From positions 99,106,171 to 99,170,170 of the forward strand of contig CM053144.1 in assembly GCA_028571685.1 (NCBI GenBank): DNA of 64,000 nt, given 5' to 3'. The DNA comes from Heterohyrax brucei (Eukaryota; Chordata; Mammalia; Hyracoidea; Procaviidae). How positions within the stretch are numbered: the stretch's first letter is position 1; each line of letters opens with the position of its first letter. This document shows positions 1 through 10,051 of the stretch, one piece after another. Below the pieces are notes generated by a model. It had not been told where the DNA came from. It made no database searches and saw nothing but the letters and a program-made list of their open reading frames with translations. A program made the translations under genes and the position numbers.

Positions 1-704
1 TTGAACACCTTTGCATAGTCAATCAAACATAAATAAGTATCTTTCTGGTATTCTCTGCTTTCAGCTAAGATCCATCTGACATCAGCAGTAGTATTCCCAG
101 TTCCATGTACTTTTCTGAATCTGGCATAAATCTCTGGTAGTACCCTATCAGTATACTGCTGCAGTCACTTTTGAGTGATCTTTAGCAAAATTTTACGTGT
201 GTGATATTAGTGATGCTCTTTGAGAAATATGTCTCTTCCAATCCCTTGGCCAGGTAGTGAAACAGGGGAGAAGTTTTAGACACCCCGATTTTAAGAAGGG
301 AAATTAAAATAGACCAGCAAGATTCAATTCTTTTCTAATTGACTTTTTACTTGTGTTTCTCTTTTCTTAAAATTCCTGAGTTCCTTTTACTTGGTCCAGG
401 AAGTTACACATTAACTGTCAGGGGCCACTGAGATAGTAATCTTTACAGCTTTTACAGCCTTTTAGGTACATCAATTGAGGGGAGAGACAAGTGGAGGCAC
501 TGAGGAGGGTATGCCAGCCAGCTCAGGTGCCCGGAGACAGCTGGGAGCTGACCCCAGCTCTTTGATGGGCATATATGACACTTGAGGCTTGCTCCAACCT
601 GAGGACGCTCTGGAAGAGGAACATCTCCCAAGTGCTCTCAGACAGGAATTCTTCCCCATGGCTCTCATTTGTTCCTCTGACACCACCAAGCCCACGTAGC
701 CCCT

Positions 705-714
705 CATATAAAAA
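705..714 (+). promoter_or_regulatory. TATA-like box of the solo LTR
   Basis: The string catataaaaa lies about 85 bp upstream of the LTR polyadenylation signal, as in a retroviral U3 promoter. Activity is unknown. Confidence 0.5.
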
Positions 715-797
715 TCTCTGTTAAGGCTGCACAATTCGGACAGACCTGGAGATTCGGATATGTCTGTTCTCCATGTTCTTGCTGGCAGAACATGGTT

Positions 798-803
798 AAT
801 AAA
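798..803 (+). terminator. Polyadenylation signal AATAAA in solo LTR
   Basis: aataaa in the sequence gttaataaactttc, about 86 bp before the LTR 3' end. The position fits the R region of a retroviral LTR. Confidence 0.55.
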
Positions 804-1117
804 CTTTCTGATCACTTACCCAAAATACCTATCTCAGAGACTGGCTTTTGGGGGCAGGTAACAAGAATCTGGAGTTTTGTGTGGTAACAGTAGCTGTCTC
901 CAAATTTCTTGGCATATGTGAACAAGCACGTCCAATGCTACATGGCTTATTGAAACATCTCAATTGATATTCCATCAGTTTCTGCAGCCTTGTTCTACAT
1001 CAGTGCCCTCAATGAAGTTTTGACTTCTTCATTCCATATCATCAGTTCCTAATCTTATGCTGTCTCTTGAAATGGTTGGACATCAACCAATTCTTTTTGG
1101 CATAATGACTGTATATT

Positions 1118-1143
1118 TCTTCTTCTTCTTCTTTTTTTTTTTG
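1118..1143. repeat. Polypyrimidine (CTT)n/(T)n tract
   Basis: Several ctt repeats run into about twelve T within the RTE relic. On the minus strand this reads as a lysine-coding run in a decayed frame. Confidence 0.7.
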
Positions 1144-1829
1144 ATGCTTCTTGAGTCATTTAATATTTTCCCATAGAATCTTTCACTACTGCAATTCAAG
1201 GCCTGAATTTTTTCTTTAGTTCTTTCAGCTTGAGAAATCCTGATTGTATTTTTCACTTTGGTGTTCTTTCTCCAGCTGTTTGTACAGATCATTATAATAC
1301 TTTGTCTTCTCAAGACACTCTTTGAACTCTTTTGTTCAGTTCTTTTACCTCATCATTTCTTCCTTTTGCTTTAGCTACTCCGTGTTCAACAGCCAGTTTC
1401 AAAGTCTCTTCTGATATCTAATTTGGTCTTTTCTTTCGTCCCTGTCTTTTTAATGACATCTTACTTTCTTTATGCATGATATCCTTGATGTCATTCGACA
1501 ACTTGTATGGTTTTTGGTCATGAGAGTTCAATGCATTGAATCTATTCTTGAGATGGTCTCTAAATTCAGGTGGCATGTACTCGAGGTTTAGCTTGGCTCT
1601 TCTGGGCTTTGTCTCATTTTCTTCACCTTCAACTTGAACTTACATAGGTGTAATTGATAGTGTGTTCCACAGTTGATCCCTGGCCTTATTCTGACTGATG
1701 ATACTGAGCTTTTCCGTCATCTCTCTCCACAGATGTGGTAGATTTGATTCCTGTGTACTCCATCTGGTGAGGACATTGTGTATAGTTGCCGTTGAAGTTG
1801 GTGAAGAAGGGTGTTTGCAGTGAAGAGCT

Positions 1830-2068
1830 GCACCAGGAGTACAGCGTGTCCTTCAGACCTGAGATTCCTGTGCCAAGATGCTCCCTACCAAAGACTGATG
1901 CAACACAAGGACCTTCCTCCAGAGACAACAAAGAGGGAAAGCCTTCACCTGGAGTGGACACCCTGAATTTGGACTTGTAGCATACCGGACTGTGTAAGAA
2001 TAAACTTTTCTTTGCTACAGCCATTCACTCGTGGTTTTTCTGTTAAGCAGCAACAGCTGACTAAAACA
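1830..2068 (+). mobile_element. 3' part of MaLR-like LTR (family A)
   Basis: This matches the 3' half of the LTRs at 6923-7408, 25539-26064, 26918-27438 and 60037-60523: gcaccaggagtacagcg, a ccctgaatttggacttgtag block, an aataaa signal, then a gctgactaaaaca end. The 5' half is missing, where it abuts RTE sequence. Confidence 0.75.
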
Positions 2069-2479
2069 GGGATTAAGTGTTTTCTGTGTGGGTTACAGAT
2101 CCAGAGTCAAGACACATGAATAAAAGAAGAAAGTAGATGTATATACAATTTAAGAAAGAGTTTTCTAACATGGGAAGTTTAAAAAATCCATTCTCCAAGA
2201 TAGGGAAAGTTCTACATCAAGTGGACATGGTAAACTGAGGCTCTGTCATCACCTTTCCCCAGACTGTTGTAAAGAGCATTCTTGTGCTGGGAAGAAGAGT
2301 TTGTTCTAGATGGTCGCTAACTTTCCCTCAAACTTTTAGCTGCTAAGATTGAATGCTGGTAGTGGTGGAAACCCTATCTGGCTGAACCTGCTATGAGAGA
2401 ACGGATTATAGTTTAGCAATAGTCACTCTGTCCCTGCTCCTTCTTGGGATAAGGTATAATTCCTTAACTCCACTCACTC
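2069..2479. other. No recognisable feature
   Basis: Unassigned, moderately AT-rich sequence. No convincing frame, repeat or RNA was seen. Confidence 0.5.
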
Positions 2480-2830
2480 TAAGCTTGGCCATTTGACTTG
2501 CTTTGACCAATGAAATGTTAGTGAACTTGGCTTGAGCAGAGATTTTAAGTAGGCTTGTTCCATTGGTCTGGGCTCTTGAGTACCTGTAATCTACCCTACA
2601 ATGTTCTGGCCACTGTACCTTCAGGGTAGGCCCCAGAATCAACATATGTAGAACAGTCCTGACCTCAACCTGCAGCCTGAAGCCAAGTCCACCTAGCTTC
2701 AGTTTAGATCAGCAGAGTGCTGGATGGTCCCCAGGCCATAAATGTGACAATAAATGAATGTTAGTAAGCTACTGAGCTTTGGGGTGGTTTCTTATGCAGC
2801 ATTATTGTAACAAAAGCTAATACCTCATTC
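2480..2830 (+). mobile_element. Ancient LTR-like repeat
   Basis: Contains gacttgctttgaccaatg and a 3' end of the type aataaatgaatgttagtaag, ctactgagctttggggtggt, cagcattattgtaacaaaag. This is the layout of an old mammalian LTR that ends in a polyadenylation signal and a 'ccactgag..ttggggt' block. The exact family is uncertain. Confidence 0.45.
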
Positions 2831-3894
2831 TCACTAAACTCAGACACTTGTTACTTCTAGTCATGCTATTTGGTTCTTCAGGTGTAGTGGTTCTCCCTGC
2901 CATGACTGTATCTTGATATTTCACCTTGTGTGGATATGCTGGGGGACAGAAGGGAGTGAGTGAATGACCAACAGCTAACATTCTGGCCCTGTTTATATGT
3001 CCTATGGCCTTGAGTCAAGGAACTATAAGGCTTTTCTTGAAACAGATTTAAAGAAGGAGGGACTGTGCTATAGTCCCTTGGTATATCCTTCTCTTTGTGG
3101 TCTCCTGGTAGTTTATCTTATACATTCTTGCTCTGTCCTTACTTGGATAATAACACATGGACCAATCTACCAGAATAAGGAGTAGCTTCTTTCTTTAGGG
3201 CCCACAGCTCTTTGGGCTCCAAGTTTTGAGTTCAGGTTATATTGTTTACTCTGAGAAACTCATTGAGGAAGATTTTAATAGAAAGGCAAAATCCAACTGT
3301 ATCGTGTTATGCCTCCTAGACAAGCAGAAACAGACCTGAATTGCTATATGGGGTTGCCAAGAGCCATTGCTCGGCATAAAGATAGAGGAAGAAATGCAAG
3401 ACAGGAAGTAAAAGAGATGAATAGAAAGACAGGGGCACTTTGATGGGCCAAGCAAAGAGAAAGCAGGAGGCATAAGCCCGTAGAGGTTCCTGAAGGCAAT
3501 CACTGATGCTTTTGCTAACCTGCCTGTGATCCGTCCACGATAGGAATGGGTCTTTTCAGATACTTATGTAAAGCCTTAATTTCTGAAATGTTATGTTGGC
3601 TTTCCTTGGTAACCCTTACATTTCTAGTTTCCATATGGTGTGTGAAATCAGAAGGGGAAAGAAAGAGTGGATGGGAATGACAAGCCAAGAAACATTTCAT
3701 TTTCATTTGGAGAGAAGGAACAAGTAGCAACTCTCAGATCTACAGGAACCCAGACTGATTTTTAGCCCTGCTTGTCTCTGACTTTCTTTCCCTGCTTGGG
3801 CTCAAGAGTACTGAAATGTTTCAACCAATAAGACAAAAGGTGCACTTACATCACCAAAAAAGGAGGAGAAGAGCAATCTGTTTACATATAGAAA
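2831..3894. other. No recognisable feature
   Basis: Frames up to 85 codons (for example minus 3246-3503) show no motif I recognise and look like chance ORFs. Confidence 0.5.
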
Positions 3895-4275
3895 AAAACA
3901 AAAAATGATAATCACATGTGACAGATACTGTACCAGGAAGTTGGCATGTGGTACTCCACTCCATTCTCACCAAAAAACCCCAAGCCCTTTGCTGTCAAGT
4001 TCATTCCAACTCATACTGACTCTAGAGGACAGATTCTCACTGCCCCATCGAGTTTCCAAGGAGTGCCTGGGGGATTCAAACTGTTGACCTTTTGGTTAGC
4101 AGCCACGGCACTTAACCACTACGCCACCACAGTTTTCCTCCATTCCCACAGTAGTCTTTTATTGACACATTAGAGAAATACGTAAATAAGAAAACTGAGG
4201 CCAAGAGAAAGCCAGGTTGTTAGTTGACGAGTTGGGAGGAGAACCCAGGATTAGAATCCAGATCTGTCTCTAGGA
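3895..4275 (+). mobile_element. MIR SINE split by an AfroSINE
   Basis: The left part (3895-3958) carries the MIR core-like tgacagatactgtaccagg. The right part (from 4151) carries aagaaaactgaggccaagag and aacccaggattagaatccag, the standard MIR 3' half. An AfroSINE sits between, flanked by a 13-bp direct repeat with one mismatch (3959-3971 and 4138-4150). Confidence 0.75.
3972..4137 (-). mobile_element. AfroSINE, minus strand
   Basis: Near full length. Read on the plus strand it runs tail first (tgctgtcaagttcattccaa), then the body (gtttccaaggagtgcctggg), then the tRNA-like head with ttggttagcagcc and cttaaccactacgccacca. It is inserted in MIR with a near-perfect 13-bp TSD. Confidence 0.9.
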
Positions 4276-4390
4276 AGTGGGAGAAAAGATGAACATTTTT
4301 CAGACCCTAACCTATCCATAGATGTTCAAATGTCTTGTGATCTGAGAGGTGAAAGAAGACCCTCTCCTCCGGAATGGTCCCCCACTGACT

Positions 4391-4800
4391 TTCATTTTTA
4401 AAAATTAATTATTGTACTTTAGATGAAGGTTTACACAGAAAACCAGTTTCTCATTAAACAATTAGTACAAACATTCTTTTATGACATTGGCTAACAATCC
4501 CACAACATAGAAACACTCTCCCTTCTTGACCTTGGGTACTTTGTTACCGGCTGTCCCGTGTCTCCTGGGCTGCTATGCCCATTTAGTCTCCTTTCATTTT
4601 ATGGGCCTTTCTAATCTTTGAACCTCAGGAGTGACTTTCTTACTGAGCTCAATGAGTATTCGGGGGCCATAGTCTTGGAGACTCTCTAGTCTCTGTCAGG
4701 CCAGTAAGTCTGATCTTTTTTTGTGAGTTAAAATTTTGTTCCATTTTTTTTCCCAGCTCTGCCTAGGACTCTCTACTGCGATTCCTGTTGAAGCAATCTA
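4391..4800 (-). mobile_element. Dispersed repeat 'family B', minus orientation
   Basis: A non-coding block with landmarks actttagatgaaggtttaca, ctcccttcttgaccttgggt, cgggggccatagtcttggag and ctctgtcaggccagtaagtc. I recall this as an abundant afrotherian dispersed repeat. The reverse complement of 12025-12430 shows a parallel order of landmarks. Its class (LTR, LINE part or other) is not resolved. Confidence 0.5.
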
Positions 4801-4857
4801 ATGACTTATCTTGAGACCTAAATTCACACTATTATTATTTCTCTTTGGGTTGTAAAC

Positions 4858-5005
4858 ATGATAGCATGGTAGTTAAGTGCTGTGGCAGCTAGCCAAAAGC
4901 TTGGTAGTTCAAATCTACCAGGCACTTCTTGGAAACTCTATGAAGTAGCTCTACTGTGTCTGATGGGTCACTATGAGTTGGAACAGACTCAGGCAAAAGG
5001 TTTCA
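4858..5005 (+). mobile_element. AfroSINE, plus strand
   Basis: Starts with the A-box region agcatggtagttaagtgctg, has a B-box-like gtagttcaaatctacc, then ggaaactctatgaagtagct, then the tail cactatgagttggaacagac. Confidence 0.88.
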
Positions 5006-5149
5006 TGTCTTTCTTTAGGTTAAATCCATGTTTGTCAAACCAGGGCACACATAACCTGGCACGTACATGGTAGTATCATAGGAGACCAGGATACATGGTT
5101 CAAGAACAGTGGTTTCGCCGAAAAAATGGAGGGAAAATATTATGTCAAA

Positions 5150-5303
5150 ACACCCTGGTAGGGCAGCGGTTACAAGCTTAGTTGATAACCAGAAATGCAG
5201 CAGTTTGAATTGATCAGTTGCTCCTTGGGAATCCCCTGGAGCAGTTTTATTATGTCCTTCAGGGTGGCTGTGAGTCAGAATTAACTCAACAACAAGTTTT
5301 GTT
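5150..5303 (+). mobile_element. AfroSINE, plus strand, diverged
   Basis: caccctggtagggcagcggt head, B-box remnant gcagtttgaattgatca, tail ggctgtgagtcagaattaac and a T-rich end. More mutated than most copies here. Confidence 0.8.
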
Positions 5304-5725
5304 TTTTTTCAGTTTGGTCCCTAGGAAGTCTCTGGTCAAATAAAAACATGTTGACTGGGAATATTTACGTTTGCTCCAAAATATGAGCTCTTAAGGACAG
5401 ATTAATTCGTTAGTTGAGATGTCACCCAGCACAAAAAAAGTACTTTAAGGTAATGAGACCATAAAGGTGTAAATTTGTCTGGATTCTGGGAGCTGGCAAA
5501 TCATTTAGGTTGAGCAACAGTGGAACATCAGAGTACTGAATGTGAGGATTGGGTTATTAAAGAAGTAATTTGTTTTTTTCCCTCAGTCCTTTATCATCCA
5601 TGTTATACCTCTTGTTGGGCAAAATACTGAATGATGCAGAAAATATCGAAGGAAAATAGACCACACAGTCACTGTACCAAAAATAATTTGTTGACGTTCT
5701 GCTATTTCAGAAGGTAACATAAAAG
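5304..5725. other. No recognisable feature
   Basis: Unassigned sequence between an AfroSINE and an RTE relic. Confidence 0.45.
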
Positions 5726-6922
5726 ATTAAGAGTGGCTGGTATTGAAGGAAGAGGCCCGAGCTGCACTAAAGGCACTGATGGAAAATAAGGCTCCAGGAA
5801 TTGGAGGAACACCAACTGGGATGTTCCAATAGATGGATGCAATGATGGGGGCACTCACTCATCTGTGCCAAGAAATTTGGAAGACTTGGCCAAGTGACTG
5901 GAAGAGACCTATATCTGTGCCCATTCCTCAGAAAGGTGATTCAGCAATATGTGGAAATTATCAAACAATATCATTAATATCACATGCAAGCAAAATTTTG
6001 CTGAAGATAATTGAAAAATGGGTGCAGCAATACATAGATAGGGAGCTGCCAGAAATTCAAGCCAGATTAAAAAAAAAAAGAATGTTGAATGAGGAATGTC
6101 ATTGCTGATATCAGCTATGTCCTGGCTGAAAGCAGAGAATGACGGAAAGATGTTTACCTATTCTTTACTGATGATGCAAAGGCATTTGACTTTGTGGGTC
6201 ATAACAAATTATGGATAACATTGCAAGGAATGGGAATTCCAGAACACTTAATTGTTTTCAAGAGAAAACTGTACATGGATGAAGAGGTCGTCATTCAAAC
6301 AGAACAAAGGAATACTGTGTGGTTTAGAGTCAGGAAAAGTGTGTGTTGTGGTTGTATTCTTTCACCATAATCTATTCAGTCTGAGCAAATATCTGTTGAG
6401 CAAATAATCTAGGAATCTGGACGGCAAGAAGCAGAATGGAGCATCAGGATTGGAGACTCATTAACAACCCTATATGCCGAGGACATAACCCTGCTTGCTG
6501 AAAGTGAAGGAGACTTGAACCACTTACGAAGATCAAAGACTACCACCTTCAGTATGGATTACACCCCAACATTAAGAAAACAAGAATTCTCACAACTGGG
6601 TCAATAAGCAACATCATGATAAACACAGAAAAGATTGAAGCTGTCAGAGATTTTGTCTTACTTGGATCCACATCAACACCCAGGGAAGCAGCAGTCAAGA
6701 AATCACTGGCTGCAGCCCATTGGTGACTCTGTTGCAAAAGACCTCCTTAAAGTGTTACAAAACAAAGATCACCTTGAAGACTAAGGTGAGTCTGACTCAA
6801 GCAAGTGTATTTTCAATTACGTTATATACATGTGAAAGCTAGACAATGAATAAGGAAGACAAAAGAAAAATTGATGCATTTGAATTATTGTGTTGCCAAA
6901 AAATGCTGAATGCACCATGGGC
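5726..6922 (+). pseudogene. RTE/BovB-type LINE reverse transcriptase relic (5' part)
   Basis: Decayed LINE reverse-transcriptase domain on the plus strand. Conceptual translation gives recognisable RTE blocks in order: a KAPGI-like block near 5785, IWKTWPSDWKRPI and PIPQKGD then NYQTISLISHASKILLKIIEK (5833-6108), YFTDDAKAF-like sequence near 6165, and the catalytic YxDD region at 6473-6484 reading Y-A-E-D, so the first catalytic aspartate is replaced. Many stops and frameshifts separate them. At 6923 an LTR interrupts the element, which resumes at 7409. BovB/RTE enzymes nick target DNA and copy their own RNA there; this copy cannot. It is an older insertion than the LTR inside it. Confidence 0.85.
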
Positions 6923-7408
6923 TGTGCCATGGGCTGAACTGCATCCCCCCAAAATACCTGTCAGCTTGGCTAGGCCACGATTCCCAGTATTGTGTGATTC
7001 TCTACCGTTCTGTCATCTGATGGGATTTCCTTCTGTGTTGTAAATCCTGTCTCTATGATGTTGATCAGCTGGGATTAGAGGCAGTTATGTTAATAATGTA
7101 GGACTCAGTTTACAAGATTAGACTGCAGGAAGCAGAGAGGCAGGGAGCACTTCTACCACCAAGAAGTCAGCACCAAGAACAGAGTGTGTCCTTTGGACCT
7201 GAAGTTACTGCAGTGAGAAGCATCTTGACAGGAAAAGACTGACAATAAGGACTTTTCCCTGGAACTGACAGAGAGAGAAAGCCTTCCCCTGGTGCTGGCA
7301 CATTGATTTCAGGCCTCTAGCCACTAGACTGTGAGAGAATAAATTTCTCTTTGTTAAAGCCAACTGCTTGTGGTATTTCTGCTATAGCTGCACTGGATAA
7401 CTAAGACA
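6923..7408 (+). mobile_element. MaLR-like solo LTR (family A), inside RTE
   Basis: 486 bp from tgtgccatgggctgaactgc to ggataactaagaca. Contains ggcttggctaggccacgattcccag-type sequence, a ggcagttatgttaataatg block, a cacattgatttcaggcctct block, an aataaa signal and ccaactgcttgtggtatttc. It splits an RTE relic whose frame continues on both sides. No clear 5-bp TSD remains. Nearly the same length as the copy at 60037-60523. Confidence 0.85.
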
Positions 7409-7735
7409 GATTGCCAGAGAATGAACAACCCTTGGCAGAATACAACCATAATGCTCCTTAGAAGTGAGGATGGCAAGACTTTGTCTCATGTACTTTGGAC
7501 ACGTTATCAGATGGGACCAGTCCCTGCGGAAGGGTGTCATGCTTGATGAAGAGGACGGTGAGCAAAAAGAAGAGGAAAACCCTTAACTGAGTGGCTTCAA
7601 CAGTGGACTCAAGCGTCATGATTGTGAGGACGGCACGGGAGTGGGCAGTGTTTTGTTCTGCTTCACAAAGGATTGCTGTGAGCAGTAATGGACTAGACGG
7701 CACCTCATGACAACAGCAACAGTACCCCTTGTTGA
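7409..7735 (+). mobile_element. RTE LINE relic, 3' part
   Basis: Continuation of the RTE at 5726-6922. It includes gaggatggcaagactttgtc, actttggacacgttatcaga and aagtaatggactagacgg-like 3' sequence, parallel to 61166-61485. In translation, LCLMYFGHVIRWDQSLRKG resembles the C-terminal region of BovB-type ORFs. Confidence 0.8.
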
Positions 7736-8009
7736 GGCACCTTCTCCTTTTCCCTTCGCAGAGCAAATGTTCCCAGAGATCAGTTAAATGGACAGCAAAC
7801 CAGGCGACACACTCTCAGCTGAGCCTTACAGCAATCTTCCTCAGTCACAGCTGATTGAACCACAGGTTGATACCTGAGACAGTTGTCTTTGTGTGGAATT
7901 CCTTTGTTCAGGAATAAGGAATTCATAATTAAAGATCTGACTTTAGTCAGTGTCCTCCAGACTTGTAACCTTAAAGGTGGTATAAAGCTGGAGATCATGG
8001 TGGCATGCA
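7736..8009. other. No recognisable feature
   Basis: Short unassigned stretch before the mariner element. Confidence 0.4.
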
Positions 8010-8591
8010 TACAAGCACTGCCAATTAAGTTCACGAACTCATCTAGAAAAAGTGCCATGTGCCTCACTGCTAAATATTTTCCTGGTCACCTTCGAAGTAC
8101 TCCCCTTGGGAAGCTAAGCATCAACACCAGTGCCTAGTCTGCATGAACACCAGTACCTAGTCCACCCTTCAAAGCAGTCTTGAAACTCTTTCTGGAATGG
8201 CCATCAGAACTGCTGTATTACTCTTGATGTCCTGAATGTCATCAGAATGTCTTCTTTTCAGTATTTCCCCATCTCTGGGTAAAGAAAAAGGTCACTGGGG
8301 CTCAAATCAGGGGAGTAGGGAGAGTGTTGCAGTACAGTTATTTGTTTAGTGGCTAAAACTTCCCTCACAGACAACCATACAATGAACTTCATAAACTTGG
8401 CACTGTGCCACCATGTGCAATGGCCATTCTAGAAGGAGTTCCAAAACTGCTTTGAAAGGTGGACTACGAATTGGCATTGATGCATAGCTTCCCAGGGAGA
8501 GTACTTCAAAGGTGACCATAGTGATATTCAGCAATAAAGTGTGTAGCACTGAGAACAATTAAGTTTGTAGACGTAACTATCAGTCCTCTTA
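8010..8591. mobile_element. Foldback mariner derivative, copy 1 (both ends present)
   Basis: The left end acaagcactgccaattaagt (8011) and the right end, the reverse of which is taagaggactgatagttacg, form imperfect terminal inverted repeats, each ending in TA. Both arms encode the same transposase C-terminal segment but on opposite strands: the minus arm (about 8040-8340) and the plus arm (about 8410-8560) both give RIASQGEYFEGD-like sequence. The minus arm also has the PPYSPDLSPSDFFL-like motif of Tc1/mariner transposases. An internal third end-like motif lies at 8385-8404. A short duplication (ccagtgcctagtc / ccagtacctagtc) sits near 8115-8160. It is non-autonomous and could fold into a hairpin of roughly 150-180 bp. 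Confidence 0.75.
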
Positions 8592-8960
8592 TGCTAACGC
8601 AGTGAAAGCCAGTCTGCATATAGAGAAAAGGCAAAGCCAATCATTCTGAGGGAAGTAGTCAAGAGACCACAACGCTCTGGAGCGAAACGGTGACTTCAGT
8701 TTTTGAAGACTTCTGGCCTCTCATGAGGTCTGACTGTTTTGTGAACTACCTCTGCCCTTTGCAAAAACAATCCACCATATTCTGTGAGCTGGTTTGATGG
8801 AGTTCTATAGCTCTGTGCACAGGACCAAGGGCATCACTACCAGGAGAATTAGCGAATGAGCAAGGACCAATTTTACTTGCATGGAGGGTAACCATGTCAT
8901 CCTAACTGTGACAGGTGGGGGAGCTATTAATAATTTTACCAACCAAACCTCCCCTCCCCC
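8592..8960. other. No recognisable feature
   Basis: Unassigned sequence with an oligo-C/A patch at 8945-8960 that abuts the tail of the next AfroSINE. Confidence 0.4.
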
Positions 8961-9121
8961 AAACCAAAACCCATTGCCACTGAGTCAGTTCTGACCTATA
9001 GTGACCCTATAACACAACACAGAACTGCCACATAAGGTTTCTAAGGAGTGCCTTGTGGATTTGAACTGATGACCATTTGGTTAGCAACTGTAGCACTTAA
9101 CCACTATGCCACTAGGGTTTG
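8961..9121 (-). mobile_element. AfroSINE, minus strand
   Basis: Full-length order on the plus strand: aaaacccattgccactgagt, then gtttctaaggagtgccttgt, then ttggttagcaactgtagcac, then ccactatgccactagggttt. Confidence 0.9.
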
Positions 9122-9204
9122 CAATCAAAGCAACATAACTGGAAAACCAGGGAAATCAAGGCCATCATTTCTACATGGTAAAGAAAGAGAAATTAGATGT
9201 TAAC

Positions 9205-9245
9205 TGCTTGTATGAGGTCCAGCAATTAAGTCTGTGAACTTAACT
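9205..9245. mobile_element. Mariner end fragment
   Basis: ccagcaattaagtctgtgaa resembles the terminal motif of the mariner copies nearby. It is too short to be sure. Confidence 0.3.
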
Positions 9246-9685
9246 GTTACAAGTGTTACCAGAAAAGCTCCAGGTTCTCACTGTCTGCTGCTAAAGCCAA
9301 TCTTGGAGACAGCAGCTTTGGTGAATGATTGTAGATTTTTATTTCTGTGCTGCTGGCAACACAGGGGACAGACAGCGTTCTCTTCTTCAAAACCTGTCCA
9401 CAGTTGTCAGGCCAGGTTGGGGTATTTAAAGGGAGAAGCCACATGCAGATACAGGGGCAGGTGTCAGTTAACAATGTAGGCAATTGGGTTGCATGTGGGG
9501 GTTGACTGGGTGGAGTTGAACTGGGTGGAGGTCATCTGCTTTGCAATCTTGCAGGCCATCATCAGCCATTAAGGAAAACAGAGTAGTGCTAGACACCATC
9601 TGGCCAGTAATCTGAAAGATGAATGCTCAAACACAAGATACTTCTCTGTCCCCAATGGCCTCCTTCTTAATTCTTTTATCACTTG
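9246..9685. other. No recognisable feature
   Basis: Overlapping chance frames of about 80 codons on both strands. No motif recognised. Confidence 0.45.
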
Positions 9686-9841
9686 TTCCCACTGCCATGG
9701 AGTCGGGTCCAACTCATAGCAACCCAATAGGTCAGAGTAGAACTGCCCCATACAGTTTCCAAGGAGCATCTGGTGGATTTGAACTGTCTACCTTTTGGTT
9801 AGCAGATGTAGCACTAACTTACTATGCCACCAGGGTTTCCT
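9686..9841 (-). mobile_element. AfroSINE, minus strand
   Basis: cccactgccatggagtcggg tail, cagtttccaaggagcatctg body, ttggttagcagatgtagcac head, ends gccaccagggtttcct. Well preserved. Confidence 0.92.
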
Positions 9842-10051
9842 ATCACTGGTTAGAGCCCAGTTATTAAGACAAGAATCATTCATAGCCTATAGTTTACTAA
9901 ATCTACAGTGGTGCTTCTGAGAGCCCTGCCTTAGCATCCCTACCTGGGGCTTGTGGAACGTGGAGGTCATGTTTTCCTTTTGGGTTGGGCGTGATCTGAA
10001 ACAATACCTCTCAGGCCCTCAATTTTAGATGCCCTCCCCTCCTGTTTCATA

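Larger units (their letters stand above)
258..889 (+). mobile_element. Solo LTR of an endogenous retrovirus (class I-like)
   Basis: A 632-bp unit beginning TG and ending CA, flanked by a perfect 4-bp TSD, gtag (254-257 and 890-893), and sitting inside an RTE LINE whose sequence resumes exactly across it. Inside are a TATA-like catataaaaa (705-714) and a polyadenylation signal aataaa (798-803), in the order U3-R-U5 expects on the plus strand. There is no internal gag/pol/env, so this is a solo LTR left by LTR-LTR recombination. A 4-bp TSD and this layout suggest a gamma/epsilon-like ERV. The family name is not known to me. Confidence 0.75.
1..1829 (-). mobile_element. RTE/BovB-type LINE, minus strand, interrupted
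   Basis: Non-LTR retrotransposon relic in reverse orientation. It covers the reverse-transcriptase side (1-257) and, after a solo LTR at 258-889, the linker and endonuclease-proximal part (894-1829). The two halves join cleanly when the LTR and one TSD copy are removed (ggccaggtag then ctgtctccaaatttc). It matches the sense of the plus-strand RTE at 5726-7735 and is the same family as 22705-23310 and 39812-40115. Frames are broken: the longest is 76 codons at 1083-1313, with a lysine run from a poly-T tract. The 3' end lies left of the window; the right end passes into an LTR fragment at about 1829. The element is dead. Confidence 0.8.

Noticed and set aside
1083..1313. Lysine-rich minus-strand frame
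   Set aside because: A decayed RTE segment; the lysine run comes from a poly-T tract.
4858..4940. tRNA-like A and B boxes suggesting a tRNA gene
   Set aside because: The same boxes recur in dozens of copies with the AfroSINE body and tail, so these are SINE heads and not tRNA genes. No cloverleaf with a sound anticodon stem was apparent.
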